A DNA stretch of 64,000 bases, taken from the NCBI GenBank assembly GCA_030562195.1, contig CM060202.1:33284599-33348598 (forward strand), written 5' to 3'. This document shows, piece after piece, positions 36,504 through 47,345 of the stretch. A program made the position numbers and the translations under genes. Below the pieces are notes generated by a model. It was not told where the DNA came from, made no database searches, and saw only the letters and a program-made list of their open reading frames with translations. Source of the DNA: Nipponacmea schrenckii (lineage: Eukaryota > Mollusca > Gastropoda > Lottiidae). The first letter of the stretch is position 1; every line of letters starts with the position of its first letter.

Positions 36504-36538
36504 AAAAAGAATTGACAAACCGAAAACAAACTGGGACA
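36504..36538 (-). repeat. Broken stacked H1 module
   Basis: A5, gaattgacaaaccg, aaaacaaa and CTGGGAC, that is, the linker and the start of the H1 stem only. It fuses to AATAGTGCCACACG, a mutated CTAGAGCCACACG start of element 18. The deletion removed the loop and the outer arm. Confidence 0.5.
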
Positions 36539-38476
36539 ATAGTGCCACACGTGGCACAGAGTGGGACTTTGCTAACGTTGCCAAATTGCAACAGACAGGC
36601 CGAAACATCTGATTTTCTGGGAGCGTCTGGCCAAAGCAACGAGGTATCTGTGTGCAAAGAATTTTTTGGAAAAACGTTATTTCCTACTGACGTAATTCGC
36701 TGACCTATATAAATGCTAAATTGAAAGTTTACCCGGATGTGCCACGCCCATCTCATTTTTTTTTTGCGTAAATCTAATAACATTCAAAATATATATTTTG
36801 ATAGGTACAAAATTGAAGCTTGTACATTTAAAAAATCACGAGATATTCACAAATACATTTCAAAAAGGCAAAATGTACTTTAATTTTAAAAGTGCAAAAA
36901 TTAAATTTTGATTTTAAAAACTTTTCTTATACATTGCTGGAAAGTGGACAAAAAGCCCCTTAAGAATCTGAAAATAATAAACCTCTAAATTAATTACGTC
37001 ACGCTCTAGAGCAGTCCAAAGTTGTGAATTTTGCTGCTTTCGAGCAGCTATAAAACCGGAAATAGACGTCAGAAGTCTAATGCCAAATTGTCAACTGATA
37101 GCTAAAGTCAGTGACCAATGACCTTGTAAAGGTCGCAAAAATTGCAACAAACAGGCAGAAACATTTGATTTTTTGGGATAACCTGGCCAAAGTAATGAGA
37201 TACATGTATATGTATGCAAGGTACTTTTTTGAAAGACGTTATTTACTGCAGCCGTAATTCGGTGACCGATATAAATGGTAAATTTGAAGTTCACCCGGAT
37301 GTGCCACGCCCATCTCGTTTTTTTGGAGGGGAATCTAATCATATTCAAAATGTATATTCACAGTAAAAATTTGAAGCTTGTACAGCTAATAGATCACGAG
37401 ATATACACACATATATTTCAAACAAGCGAAAATACGGCAAAATGTACTTTTCTTTGCAAAAATCAAAAACTTCAATTTTCATTTTACAAACTTTTGTTAT
37501 ATATCGTTGGATAGAGGACAAAAAGCACCTTAAGAATCTGAAAAAAATAATACTCTAAATTAATTAGGTCACGCTCTAGAGCTACCCAAATTTGCGAATT
37601 TTGCTGTTTTCGGGAAGCTATAAAACCGGAAGTAGACTTCGGAGGTCAAAGGTCAAAGTATCAAATGATAGCCAAGGTCAATGACCTTTGACCTACTAAA
37701 GGTCAAGGTCGTCAAAGGTCAAGGTCACGAGAAATAAGCCCCCAAACTTCGAAAGAATTTAACCGGATGTTGCAAAATTGCAAAAGTGAAATTCAAAAAT
37801 CGGTTACCATAATTTTTTTCGCAATCAACTAAGCTTTCCAGAAATATAAACATCACGCAAATCGCTCTTACCGTAGAGGCCCCATTTTGAGTTTTACAAA
37901 AAAGTGAATTTCAAGATGGCGGCCAAAGTATTACTTCCGGTCTGGATTTTTTTTTTAAATCGGCCAGTTTTTTTAAAAAGATATTGTTCAACACAAGTTT
38001 CAATGACCCGTGACAATTAGACCGGAAGTAGACCGAAAATCAGAGATTTCAACTTTGAACCCTTTTTGAGCGTAAACCGGAAGTGACGCAAAATATTTGA
38101 CAATGTCATTTTGTTTAGATTTATAGTCTCTCTTAGCACCTAAAATTGGAACTTAATCGGACAGAAATTTTAAAAATGGTAAAAAAATTCGAAAATACGG
38201 CAAAAGATTGTCTGCTACGAATTTTCGAAATTCGAATTTTTTTAACTGCTTTCCTATTGGATATTGTATGTAGATTCTGAAAATGAAAACCCGATCAAAA
38301 TCGGGTCAAAATTGCGCCTTCTAGAGCCGAAAAACTGTTTTTTGCAAATGTTGCACTGTTGCACTTCTGGTTCTGGAGACATTTCGAAAACAAACTGGGA
38401 CTTTGCTGAAAGCAAAGTCCCACAAAAAAGACATTTCGAAAACAAACTGGGACTTTGCGGTAGCAAAGTCCCACAA
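36539..38476 (-). mobile_element. Array element 18, family A, beta tail, two H1 ends, no A-tract
   Basis: Left hairpin GCCAC-AC-GTGGC (36544-36555) and GTGGGACTTTGC. The first module box is near 36700; the second is shortened (box near 37262) by a deletion near 37133 that joins ggtcg to caaaaattgcaac. The beta tail has CAAGATGGCGGCC near 37913 and ATTACTTCCGGT near 37929. The tail stops near 38375, short of the usual gtgtaaatttcg and A-tract, and is followed directly by two H1 modules. Confidence 0.55.
38376..38476 (-). repeat. Two tandem H1 terminal modules
   Basis: Module 1: agacatttcgaaaacaaa then hairpin 38396-38406, loop TGAAA, 38412-38422, then CACAAAAAA. Module 2: the same linker, hairpin 38448-38458, loop GGTA, 38463-38473, then CACAA and CTAGA. 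The two loop types lie side by side, so the array contains both H1 subtypes as separate modules. Confidence 0.6.
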
Positions 38477-40977
38477 CTAGAACTGTGAACAGCTCCGAGC
38501 GTGGCAACTATGCGTTATCCCATGGATTTCGAACATTTTGAAACTTCTCACCTGCTAGCTTTCAATTCCGGTACTTTTCAGCCTACAATTGTAAGCGTAA
38601 ACCTTCCGCTATAGAGGCAATTTTTTCTACTATAAGTTTCTACTATCAGTTCCTTATTAGATTTTTGTACATGTCTAAGATTTCGGTAGGAAATTTACAT
38701 AAATTCCAAACCAAATTTTAAGTAGGTAGTAAGATGACAATTTGTCATGAAATTTAAACTCTCTATATTCAAATTTAAACATTATTTTGTAACTTTGGTT
38801 GTAATTAACATAGAGAGAAAATTCAAGCTATGTGATAATTTGCTTATTCACAGCTTCTATAAAGAGATATTTTTTGAATTTGTATGCAAAAATTTTACAA
38901 AAAAAATAAATTTTATTAGGGTTATCAGATTATATCATTAGATTAATTTACTCTTTGGCCACCTGTGTGCGTTGAACCCGTGACTAAAGTGGTCAATAGT
39001 TCATCTGTGTTTTATAAGACTTATATGTCTGCTACTCTTCACATGCCTGTATTTGACATTTTTTTTATAAAATCATTTCTATTTAAGATACGAACAAAAT
39101 TCGAACTGATCAATGACAAAGCGAATTTACTTCTTTAACTTGATGCATGTTTTGAATTTGAATGGAAATATTTTAAGAAATTACATAATCAGATTAATTT
39201 GTTCCCCAGCTCAGTGATTTGACAAGTAGGTGTGAAAATTTAAACCACCAGTTTTACTGACATGTTATATAACAGCCTTTAACACCCTGACTGATCAATT
39301 TGAAACAGATTTTATGAAATAAAAAACCCAAAATTGGTATTTATTTTGTTAATTTATCTAAAATTAATGCTTAAATTTTCATGGTAAAACGACCATGTCG
39401 CATATCATTTAAGAGACAATTTAAGTCCAATGATGTATACCACATTGATGTGGGATGAATATATTTTATGTTAGTACTGGAGTTGTAAAATTTAATTTTG
39501 CTTTTTTAAAATATGCTTCTGCACTTTTGGCATATATCCTTTATTGAAGAGTTTTGAGGCTATTATAAAACAGAAAATCTCAAGTCAATGTGTTCATAAG
39601 GAAATGTAATATTGCCGTTCAAAGTTTCAAAAATGTCAGAATTCGGTTGGCTATAAAACCCAGAAGTTGATATTTTTCATTCAATATTGTCATATCTATA
39701 GACAGCTGAGGTCAAGGCCATTCTATATGGAAAATTTCAAGGTCATTGAAGGTGAAGGTCACAAGATATAGAATTTCAAATTTTCAAAAAATTCAAACGG
39801 GCATAAAATAAATTTATGTTCGAAAATCAAAATTCTGTTTCAAACATCCTTTAGATAAGGGAGCAAGGTTTTGATAGATACCAAAATCATACAAATCGGA
39901 TAATAAATGACGGACTAATTAAATTTTAAAGAAAATTTGCCATTCTCGGAAAAATGGCGCATGCGGAACTAGCAATTGGAATTTTTTTCTTCTCGAGGGA
40001 TGCAAATTATTTTGTATAGCTAATATATACTGTTTTTGCTTACATTCTTGAATTACACGGGATGTAGGGTCGCCTGAAATGAGATAAAAAAACCGGAAGT
40101 CCCCACGCCCAAACCGAAAGTGATCAAAAAATTTTGATGATATATTTTTAATTGTGTTGCGTATCTATCTATATCCTGTAAATTTCAGATCGATCCGAAC
40201 ATTAGAGCCCGAAAGTGTAACATAACCGTCCAAAATTGCAAAATAGTCAGATTTCGGTGGGCTATAAAACCGGAAGTTAATATTTGTCATGCAATATCAG
40301 CACATCTATAGACAGCTGAGGTCAAGGACATTCTACATCTCAAATGTCAAGGTCATTGAAGGTCAAGGTCACGAGATATAGAGTTTTAAATTTTCGAAAA
40401 ATTCGAACGGGCATAAAAAAAATTCAAATTCGAAAATCAAAATTCTGTTCCCAACATTTTTTAGATAAAATATCAAGGTTTCGATAGACACCAAAATCAT
40501 AAAAATCAGTTAATAATTGGCGGACTTATTAAATTTTTAAGAAAATTTGCTATTTTTGAAAACTGCGCATGCGCAACATTCAATATAATTTTTCTGCATC
40601 TCAGGGGATTAAAATCATTTAGTATAGCTAAAATATACTGTTTTTGTTTAGAATCTTGAATTACATGGGAAGCAGGGTCGCCCGACATGAGACGAAAAAA
40701 ACCGGAAGTCTCCACGCCCAAACCGGAAGTGATCAAAAAATTTTGATGATGTTGTTTTAATTGCGCTGCCTATGTATCTATATCCTGTAAATTTCAGACC
40801 GATGCGACTATTAGGGCCCGAGCTAGCTTGAATCTTATTTGCATATTATGCAATTAGCCACTTTCGGGTTAGCGAAAATTTCATGTTAGACATTCAATTT
40901 TTGATTCCAGCCCATAGAAAGACCATTGGTGAAAACAGAAATAGTCTATCTTTTTCCGTTTGGGCTAGCGAGCTTCC

Positions 40978-41010
<33 letters not shown>
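38477..41010 (-). mobile_element. Array element 19, family F, with ~1 kb unrelated interior
   Basis: Left end as in element 17 (CTAGAACTGTGAACAG, motif GCGTGGCAA). From about 38594 to 39590 there is sequence absent from element 17, AT-rich, without the shared boxes or a supportable gene. After that it matches element 17 closely (modules at about 39600-40200 and 40200-40970, NRF1-type palindrome at 40564-40575). It ends in a ~32-base A-tract directly at CTAGA 41011, with no H3 hairpin. Confidence 0.55.
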
Positions 41011-41012
<2 letters not shown>

Positions 41013-43273
41013 AGAGCCGTACGCCTAACGGCACTGAAGCAGTGCGTTTCATCCAGGGATTCGTTCGTTAAGCAGAAGACAAAAAGGGTTTATTAAAATA
41101 AAAAAAATGTGCATCAGAAACGAATTTTGATTTCATAACAAACGCTCCCATACCCCATTTCCCCCCGTTCCCCTCTTTGCCCCTCCCCATCCATAGCCCT
41201 CATCATCAATTAAGATAGATAATAAGTTAAAATCATACTAAAAAATTGATAGAGGGTCGTTTAATCTAAAAAAGAAATCCGGATCGCCGAAACTCATATT
41301 TGTAAATCGCCCAAACGTAGAGAATAATACCCAATTCAATGTAGATTGTTTTATATATTAAATTCGCAATTTTCGGATGGCGATGAAACCAAAAGTAAAT
41401 ATCGTACAAAAAATATATATAGCATTGGATAGACAATGTCGAAGCTATATACAAATCGAAAGGTCACTAATGGTTAAAGTTGTCTTAAGTCGCCAGGGTA
41501 TAACATTGAGACACCACATAAATAGCGCGGCCTAACATTTTAAAATTTATATTGAATAGAGTTTCGTCCCTTAGACCATTATTCCAGTCAACTGTATATT
41601 ATTGTTGCATAATATAAGAGATAAAATTTAAAATTCTAAAGGTTGTAATTTCGTTCCAAATATTCAATATTTACATCACCCACAACAGGAAAAACATATA
41701 TAACAACTTTGAATCATTTTAACTAGATGTACAACGATTAAACTAAAAAATAATTTCAGATCGCTGAAACTTATATCTTGTGGGTCGCCCAAATGCAACA
41801 CATTAAACAGATTGTTTTATAGAGAAAATTCGCAATTTTCAAATGGCGATAAAAGCGGAAGTATACATCTTACAATAAAGCTTAATATATCATTGGATAG
41901 AACTTCTCGAGAGCTATCATATTTGTACAGGTCAAAAATTCGTCAAAGGTCAACGTCACAATATACGACCCTTCAAAGTTTTTAAAAATTTTAATCGTTA
42001 AAAAATCAAAATCAAAATCAAAATTCAAAAATCGGTTTCCATATATATTTCGGCAATCGGTTATAGATTCTATATACATCAAAATAACACAAATCGAATC
42101 ATCCCCCGAGACCCTATTTCGATTTAAAGAAAAACACGCACAGTTAGTATAGAAGAAATTACAAAGTTTTGAAATTTTTAAACGCGCAATTTTGATTAAA
42201 GTACCAAGTGTGATATATTAATAGAAAGATGAGATTAAGCGTAAAAGGAATATGTAAGAAATTCTGTCCTATGTAAATAGGGTCACGTGATAGAGCTCTT
42301 GGAAGTTAAAATTCGTGATTTTCAATTGGCTGCAAAACCGGAAGTAAACATCGGACAACAAAAGTGGAGATACCATTGGGCAGATATAATGAAGGGCAAT
42401 AACCTGTGGTCAGGTCAAAAGGTCATCAAAGGTCAAGGTTGCGAAATATGACCGGTTAAAGTTTTGACAATTACTGAAAAAATTCAACCGGAAATAAAAG
42501 AAAAACAAAATCGAAATTCAAAAATTCCTTCCCATACTTTTTTGCGTAATCAATTGATGTTTCTAGAAAATCTAAAATTATGCAAATTAGACATATCCCT
42601 GAGAACTTATTTCAGTTTTACAAAATTTAGTCGTATCAAGATGGCGGAAGATCCGTTACTTCCGGTTCGAATTTTCTCAATTTAGCATTATTCAATAGAC
42701 AATTGTAGCTAATTGCAAAAGAAATTTTTCAAATATCTTTATTATTCCGGAAGTGCAAAGTTCAACTTTAAAAGCAAATAACATCAAAACCGGAAGTGAT
42801 ATCGTAATTTTGAAAAATAATTATACTTCGCAATCCAAATGTCTATATATCTGTAAGTTTTCAGATCGATCGAAATAAAACTGTAGAAGTTAGAAAATGC
42901 AAAAAATTTCAAATTCAAAATGTCAGCGACAAAGTTGGAAAATGTATAATTCTTAAATTGCTATCTTTTAAAACTAAATTCAATGTAGTTACCTAAAAAA
43001 AAACGATCAAAATCGGATCAAAAATAAAGCCGCAAATTGAAAAACAAAGAAAAACTGTAGACGGCGCTACGTCATTTCCTGTAGGTCAAAATGGCGTCAA
43101 AATACATTCATCAAATTTAGTCTCGCGGCATTTTCGGGAGAAATGTTAACAGAATGTGCGTGGCATGCGTAGTTTTGGCTGGGCGCTCTGACCAGAATTC
43201 GAAAAAAAAAAAAAAAAAAAAAAAAAAAAACATTTCGAAAACAAAGCAGTGCGTTCGATAGAACGCACTGCAA
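41011..43273 (-). mobile_element. Array element 20, family E, H2 end; right edge of main array
   Basis: Near-identical to element 15. Left hairpin GCCGT-acgccta-ACGGC and motif GCAGTGCGTTTC (one extra T). C-rich tract 41144-41201. Right end: a ~29-base A-tract, catttcgaaaacaaa and perfect H2 hairpin (43246-43256, loop GATA, 43261-43271), then AA and unrelated sequence ttattgaaaagg. This is the only place where an intact right end meets non-array DNA, so it shows the outer boundary: hairpin plus CAA, with no CTAG belonging to this element. Confidence 0.65.
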
Positions 43274-44724
43274 TTATTGAAAAGGGGGCTTTATGACTCT
43301 TACATATTGTCTACCCTTTAAGGACAATTGTTATAATTTCTTGAAACATTGAATGTATGAATCATTTTTCATTTTGCTTTTCATCAATGACAAGAGCAGG
43401 CCAATTTTCTAAATCCAAATTGGTTTGAAACATCAGAGCCATCAATGGTAGAAGCTGTCAGATGGGCTAATTCAACAATCAAATTACCCACCACAGTGCC
43501 TCCAGTTTATTAGCAATTACCTCATATTAGAGTAGTGATTAGTCATTATGGTAACTAATGTAAACAAATTAACTGCAGCGGAAGTCAGTTGGGCTGACTG
43601 GAGAATCTAGGATTTAATTTTGAGGTAATGATAACATCGTTCTACATGCAGAGCATCTGTCTGAGGGTAAAATTGGCCGAAAATTGAGTATTAGCTGGCG
43701 CTTCACATCAATGTGGAGTACAGAAATTACTAGGCATCATTCTTACCCTTATTTTACCATGGGAGCTTTCATATTGGAGTAGGCTGGTCCATCTACTTGC
43801 TTAGTTGATAAATTAATAATCTGACAAATTTTTTAANNNNNNNNNNNNNNNNNNNNNNNNNNNNNNNNNNNNNNNNNNNNNNNNNNNNNNNNNNNNNNNN
43901 NNNNNNNNNNNNNNNNNNNNNNNNNNNNNNNNNNNNNNNNNNNNNNNNNNNNNNNNNNNNNNNNNNNNNNNNNNNNNNNNNNNNNNNNNNNNNNNNNNNN
44001 NNNNNNNNNNNNNNNNNNNNNNNNNNNNNNNNNNNNNNNNNNNNNNNNNNNNNNNNNNNNNNNNNNNNNNNNNNNNNNNNNNNNNNNNNNNNNNNNNNNN
44101 NNNNNNNNNNNNNNNNNNNNNNNNNNNNNNNNNNNNNNNNNNNNNNNNNNNNNNNNNNNNNNNNNNNNNNNNNNNNNNNNNNNNNNNNNNNNNNNNNNNN
44201 NNNNNNNNNNNNNNNNNNNNNNNNNNNNNNNNNNNNNNNNNNNNNNNNNNNNNNNNNNNNNNNNNNNNNNNNNNNNNNNNNNNNNNNNNNNNNNNNNNNN
44301 NNNNNNNNNNNNNNNNNNNNNNNNNNNNNNNNNNNNCTATGTTTTCAACTGTGGCCAACAGGCAGGGTTATCAATAAAATGTCAATAAAATAATGACCAT
44401 TGAGGTCACTGCAGGAAATTGATTTGATTTTTTCGATTGCCAAAGCTGTACATATCAGGTGGAAGAGTTTCATTTGATTTAAGAAATTTTGTGAAAGATA
44501 AAATTGAAAGATATAGTTTTTAAGAAATTGGTAGTTTGTTTCATTCTCGAGATTGTTGAAGGAATAAATGAATTATAAAAGATATTAGTTTTGCAGTTAA
44601 AATATGGTAATTCATTAGGGTCAGTTTATCCCGACGTCGTCTTTCATGTAGTGTAAGGCAAAGCATGGGTGTCTTCCCATATCGCCCCTTCCCATTTCGC
44701 CCCCAAACTTTTCCCATTTCGCCC
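43274..44724. other. Non-array AT-rich sequence, no gene seen; contains N gap
   Basis: 43274-43836 and 44337-44724 have no array boxes and no convincing open frame. A small tandem duplication of cccatttcgcccccaaactt lies around 44694-44737. 43837-44336 is a gap of exactly 500 N. Confidence 0.5.
43837..44336. other. Assembly gap, 500 N
   Basis: Exactly 500 N, a standard placeholder; true length unknown. Confidence 0.95.
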
Positions 44725-45608
44725 CCAAACTTTTCCTATTTTAACTGGATATAGATCGTTCAAACTAAAATAAATATTCGGAAAACAGAAATTCATATCT
44801 TGTAGATTGCTCAACCATAAAGCATTAAATACGTCTCCTAATAGATAAAATCACCTTTTTTTAAATTGGTTGTCATATATTCTATCGATCGATTGTAGAT
44901 TCCATACACATCAAAATAAAACCAATTGAATTATCTCCCCAAATTCCATTTGCCGAAAACCACGCACATTTACCATAGAGGGAAAAACAAAGTTTTCAAA
45001 TTTTCAAAAACGCAATTTTGATTAAAATACCAATTGTTATAAACTAATAGAAAGAAAAGATTTTATTGTAAACAGAATATGAGGGAAATTATGTTATATG
45101 TAAATTAGATCACTTGATTGAGCTCTTTAGAATTAAAAATAGTGATTTTCAATTGGGTATAAAACCGGAAGTCGACATTATACAACAAAAGTGAAGATAT
45201 CACTGTATAGATATAATGTAGGCAATAACGTTTGTTCAGGTCTAAAGGTCAACAAACGTCAAGGTCATGAAAAGAAAAGCAAACTTGAAATTCAAAAATT
45301 CATTCACCTCTACGTTGTTAGCAGAATGTTGGGCTTTCTAGAAATACTAAAATTATGCAAATTAGATTTAAAGTTTGGCGAAAATCAGATCAAAATTAGA
45401 GAAAAAATTAGAAAAAACGTAAAAAGTGGATTTTGTGAAAGTTATTTCCAGTTGGACAAAGTGATTTGAAAATACATTCATCAGATTTAGTCTCGAGGCA
45501 TTTACGGAAGAAATGTTAACAGTTTATTTGTGGCATTTGTAGTTACAGCTTGGCGCTCTGACCAAAATTTGAAAAAAAAAAGAAAACATTTAGAAAACAA
45601 AGCAGTAA
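44725..45608 (-). mobile_element. Decayed family E-like element
   Basis: Aligns by eye to the second half of elements 15 and 20: tattttaactggatatag, ttcatatcttgtag, TATAAAACCGGAAGTCGACAT near 45159, and near the end agtctcgaggcatttacgg, ggcgctctgaccaaaa, a short A-tract and acatttagaaaacaaagcagt. The H2 hairpin is cut after GCAGT. It is much more diverged than the array copies, so it is an older insertion. Confidence 0.5.
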
Positions 45609-45619
45609 TCTTAGAAAGA

Positions 45620-45942
45620 TACGGTGGCTCGTTCAGGACACATTTTTGTCTTTTGATTTAAGTTTGCAGAATTTTTATTTTTGTTCGCCGAATTATTATT
45701 TTTGTCTGCGAATTTTGATTTTAAATTTGCAGAATTTCTATTTTTGTTCACCGATTTATTATTTTTGTCCGCGATTTTCTATTTAAGTTTACAGAATTAT
45801 TATTTAGGTTTGCAGAATTATTATTATTTTTGTACGAAGAATTATTATTTTTGTCTGCGAATTTTGGCGGACAAAAATAATAAATCGGCGAACAAAAATA
45901 ATAAATCAAAAGACAAAAATGTGTCCTGAACGAGCCACCGTA
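45620..45942. mobile_element. TA-flanked MITE with 39-bp perfect inverted repeats
   Basis: The inverted repeats 45622-45660 and 45902-45940 are perfect complements, starting CGGTGGCTCGTTCAGGACAC. Each side is flanked by TA (45620-45621 and 45941-45942), the target duplication expected of Tc1/mariner-type transposases. The interior is made of degenerate repeats of ttattatttttgtctgcgaa type, partly inverted. No coding capacity. It sits beside the decayed family E element and seems to have hit its truncated end. Confidence 0.7.
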
Positions 45943-46974
45943 GAAAGAATATTGTTTACAATCAAATCACACCAGCCTTAATGACTGAATAACGAAATGC
46001 AAAGTTGTAGTTATTTTCCATATAAAGACATATATTGTTTTTAAATCTATTGTTTGTTAATATTTTTAAAAGCTTCGAGATTAACAGTTATAACGCGTCT
46101 TTTTCTCGTAACTTAAACCAGTGATATTTTACAATTTTTAATCTACTACAGATTTTTATCGACAAGATTCCAAACGAATATTAAAGATTTAAAAAAGGTA
46201 AGTCGCATTGAGTGTATCTGAAAATGATATCAAACAAAACTAGAGCTGAGTACAACCTTGGCTATCGTCAATTTGCCCCATATCTTTAAGGCCCTTTGTA
46301 TTTCATTACTTTTTCGCCCAAGGTTCACTCAGCCGCTTTTAAAAAGGCAATCTTGTTTTTTGATTGAAGTTTAAAGTATTATCTCACAAATTGCTTGAAA
46401 TTTCTAATTATGCCTTTATTTAAGTTGTTCACATTAAACACTCCGAGATATGCATTATTGAAAATAGGTGATTTAGATATTGATGTGGACTATTGTGCGA
46501 CTTAAAATTAACTTAGAGAAAAATTCAAACAGAATTATAATGTGTACATTCACATCCATAAATTAAGATATAAAATAATATATGCATATATAAGATTTAG
46601 AAAGAAAAAAAGAAATAAAATAGCTATCAATTAGACCTAATAATAGGTGTAATGTAGGTATTGAAAATAACCTCTCCCACACTGAAATAGCAGTGTACGT
46701 TGTTGCAGCACGTAAGAGCCATGCGATGACAAACCAAGTTAAATCGCCAAATCACGATGTAAAATATCCCAGCGACAAAGAGTAGTTTTAGTCATTCCAT
46801 GTAGACTGGACAAACAGTCCTGTAGTCTTGAACCTCCGATAATTTTATTATCGACTAATTTAACTCTAAGGTTCATTAAGAGCTGAAATTTCCTAAAGAA
46901 TGAGCACGTCCTATAATAGATTGACGTTCGACTTGACCACGAGTTACAGCTAAGATAGGTAAATCAGAATTACA
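45943..46974. other. AT-rich sequence without supportable gene
   Basis: No array box pattern, no long frame and no RNA gene recognised. A CTAGAGCTGAGTACA at about 46241 could be an old left end of the decayed element whose right end is at 46975-47345, but no matching terminal motif is seen. Confidence 0.4.
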
Positions 46975-47345
46975 AATGTTTAATTACTATACATGTAAAT
47001 TTTCAAATTTATCGAAAAAAAATTGCAATAGTTAAAAAAATAGTCAGGAATATAATTAAAAAGTTCAACGACAAATGTGAAAATATGATTATTGTGAAAC
47101 TGCCATCTACGATTATCCCTAAAAAAGTGAAAAAAATATCGATCAAAATCGGTTCATAGTTAGATCGATAAAAGGCAAAAAACTGAAAATGCGTCAATTT
47201 ACATTGATCCACTAACGAAAGGCATGTTATGTGAGATTATCGTGTCAAATCATGTTTGAATTTAAAGTTTTAACTGTGCGCGTGGACCAAAAAAAACCGA
47301 AAAAAAGTCATATTAGTCATTTCGAAAACAATGCGTTCACAACAA
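46975..47345 (-). mobile_element. Decayed right end of an H2-type array element
   Basis: Recognisable tail boxes: cgatcaaaatcggttcata, aaatgcgtcaatttacatt, gcgcgtggaccaaaaaaaacc, then gtcatttcgaaaaca and atgcgttcacaac, a degenerate remnant of the linker and of the H2 stem. The box order is that of elements 10 and 15. Heavily diverged. Confidence 0.45.

Larger units (their letters stand above)
35105..36538 (-). mobile_element. Array element 17, family F, H3 end
   Basis: The junction base is A rather than C (ATAGAACTGTG). The left hairpin is CTGT-ga-ACAG and the motif GCGTGGCAA is at 35126-35134. Two related modules carry GCGCATGCGCA boxes near 35415 and 36024, and AAACCGGAAGTGATCAAAAA near 35572 and 36178. 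Right end: a ~24-base A-tract, tccgaacgaaaacaaa, then H3 hairpin (36479-36489, loop TTT, 36493-36503; 11-bp stem with one A-C mismatch). The outer arm ATTTGCCACGC is complementary to the left motif. A broken H1 module follows. Confidence 0.6.

Noticed and set aside
1..43273. Protein-coding genes in the array (many frames of 60-190 codons)
   Set aside because: The same frames recur at the same place in repeat copies, are short, lack domains, and consist of AT-rich repeat or poly-A/poly-T translation (poly-K, poly-F).
1..43273. Integron-like cassette array with attC hairpins
   Set aside because: The hairpin-ended, one-way cassette look is suggestive, but there is no integrase, no cassette ORFs, and the setting is eukaryotic. 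Kept only as an analogy.
1..43273. Telomeric HeT-A-like retrotransposon array
   Set aside because: Head-to-tail order with A-tracts fits, but the A-tract lies inside a conserved hairpin end, no gag or RT is present, and there are no telomeric repeats.
1..43273. Hammerhead ribozyme (Penelope or retrozyme type) in the repeats
   Set aside because: CGAAAAC in the linker recalled the core, but no CTGANGA with stem II and a cleavage site was found in proper arrangement by eye.
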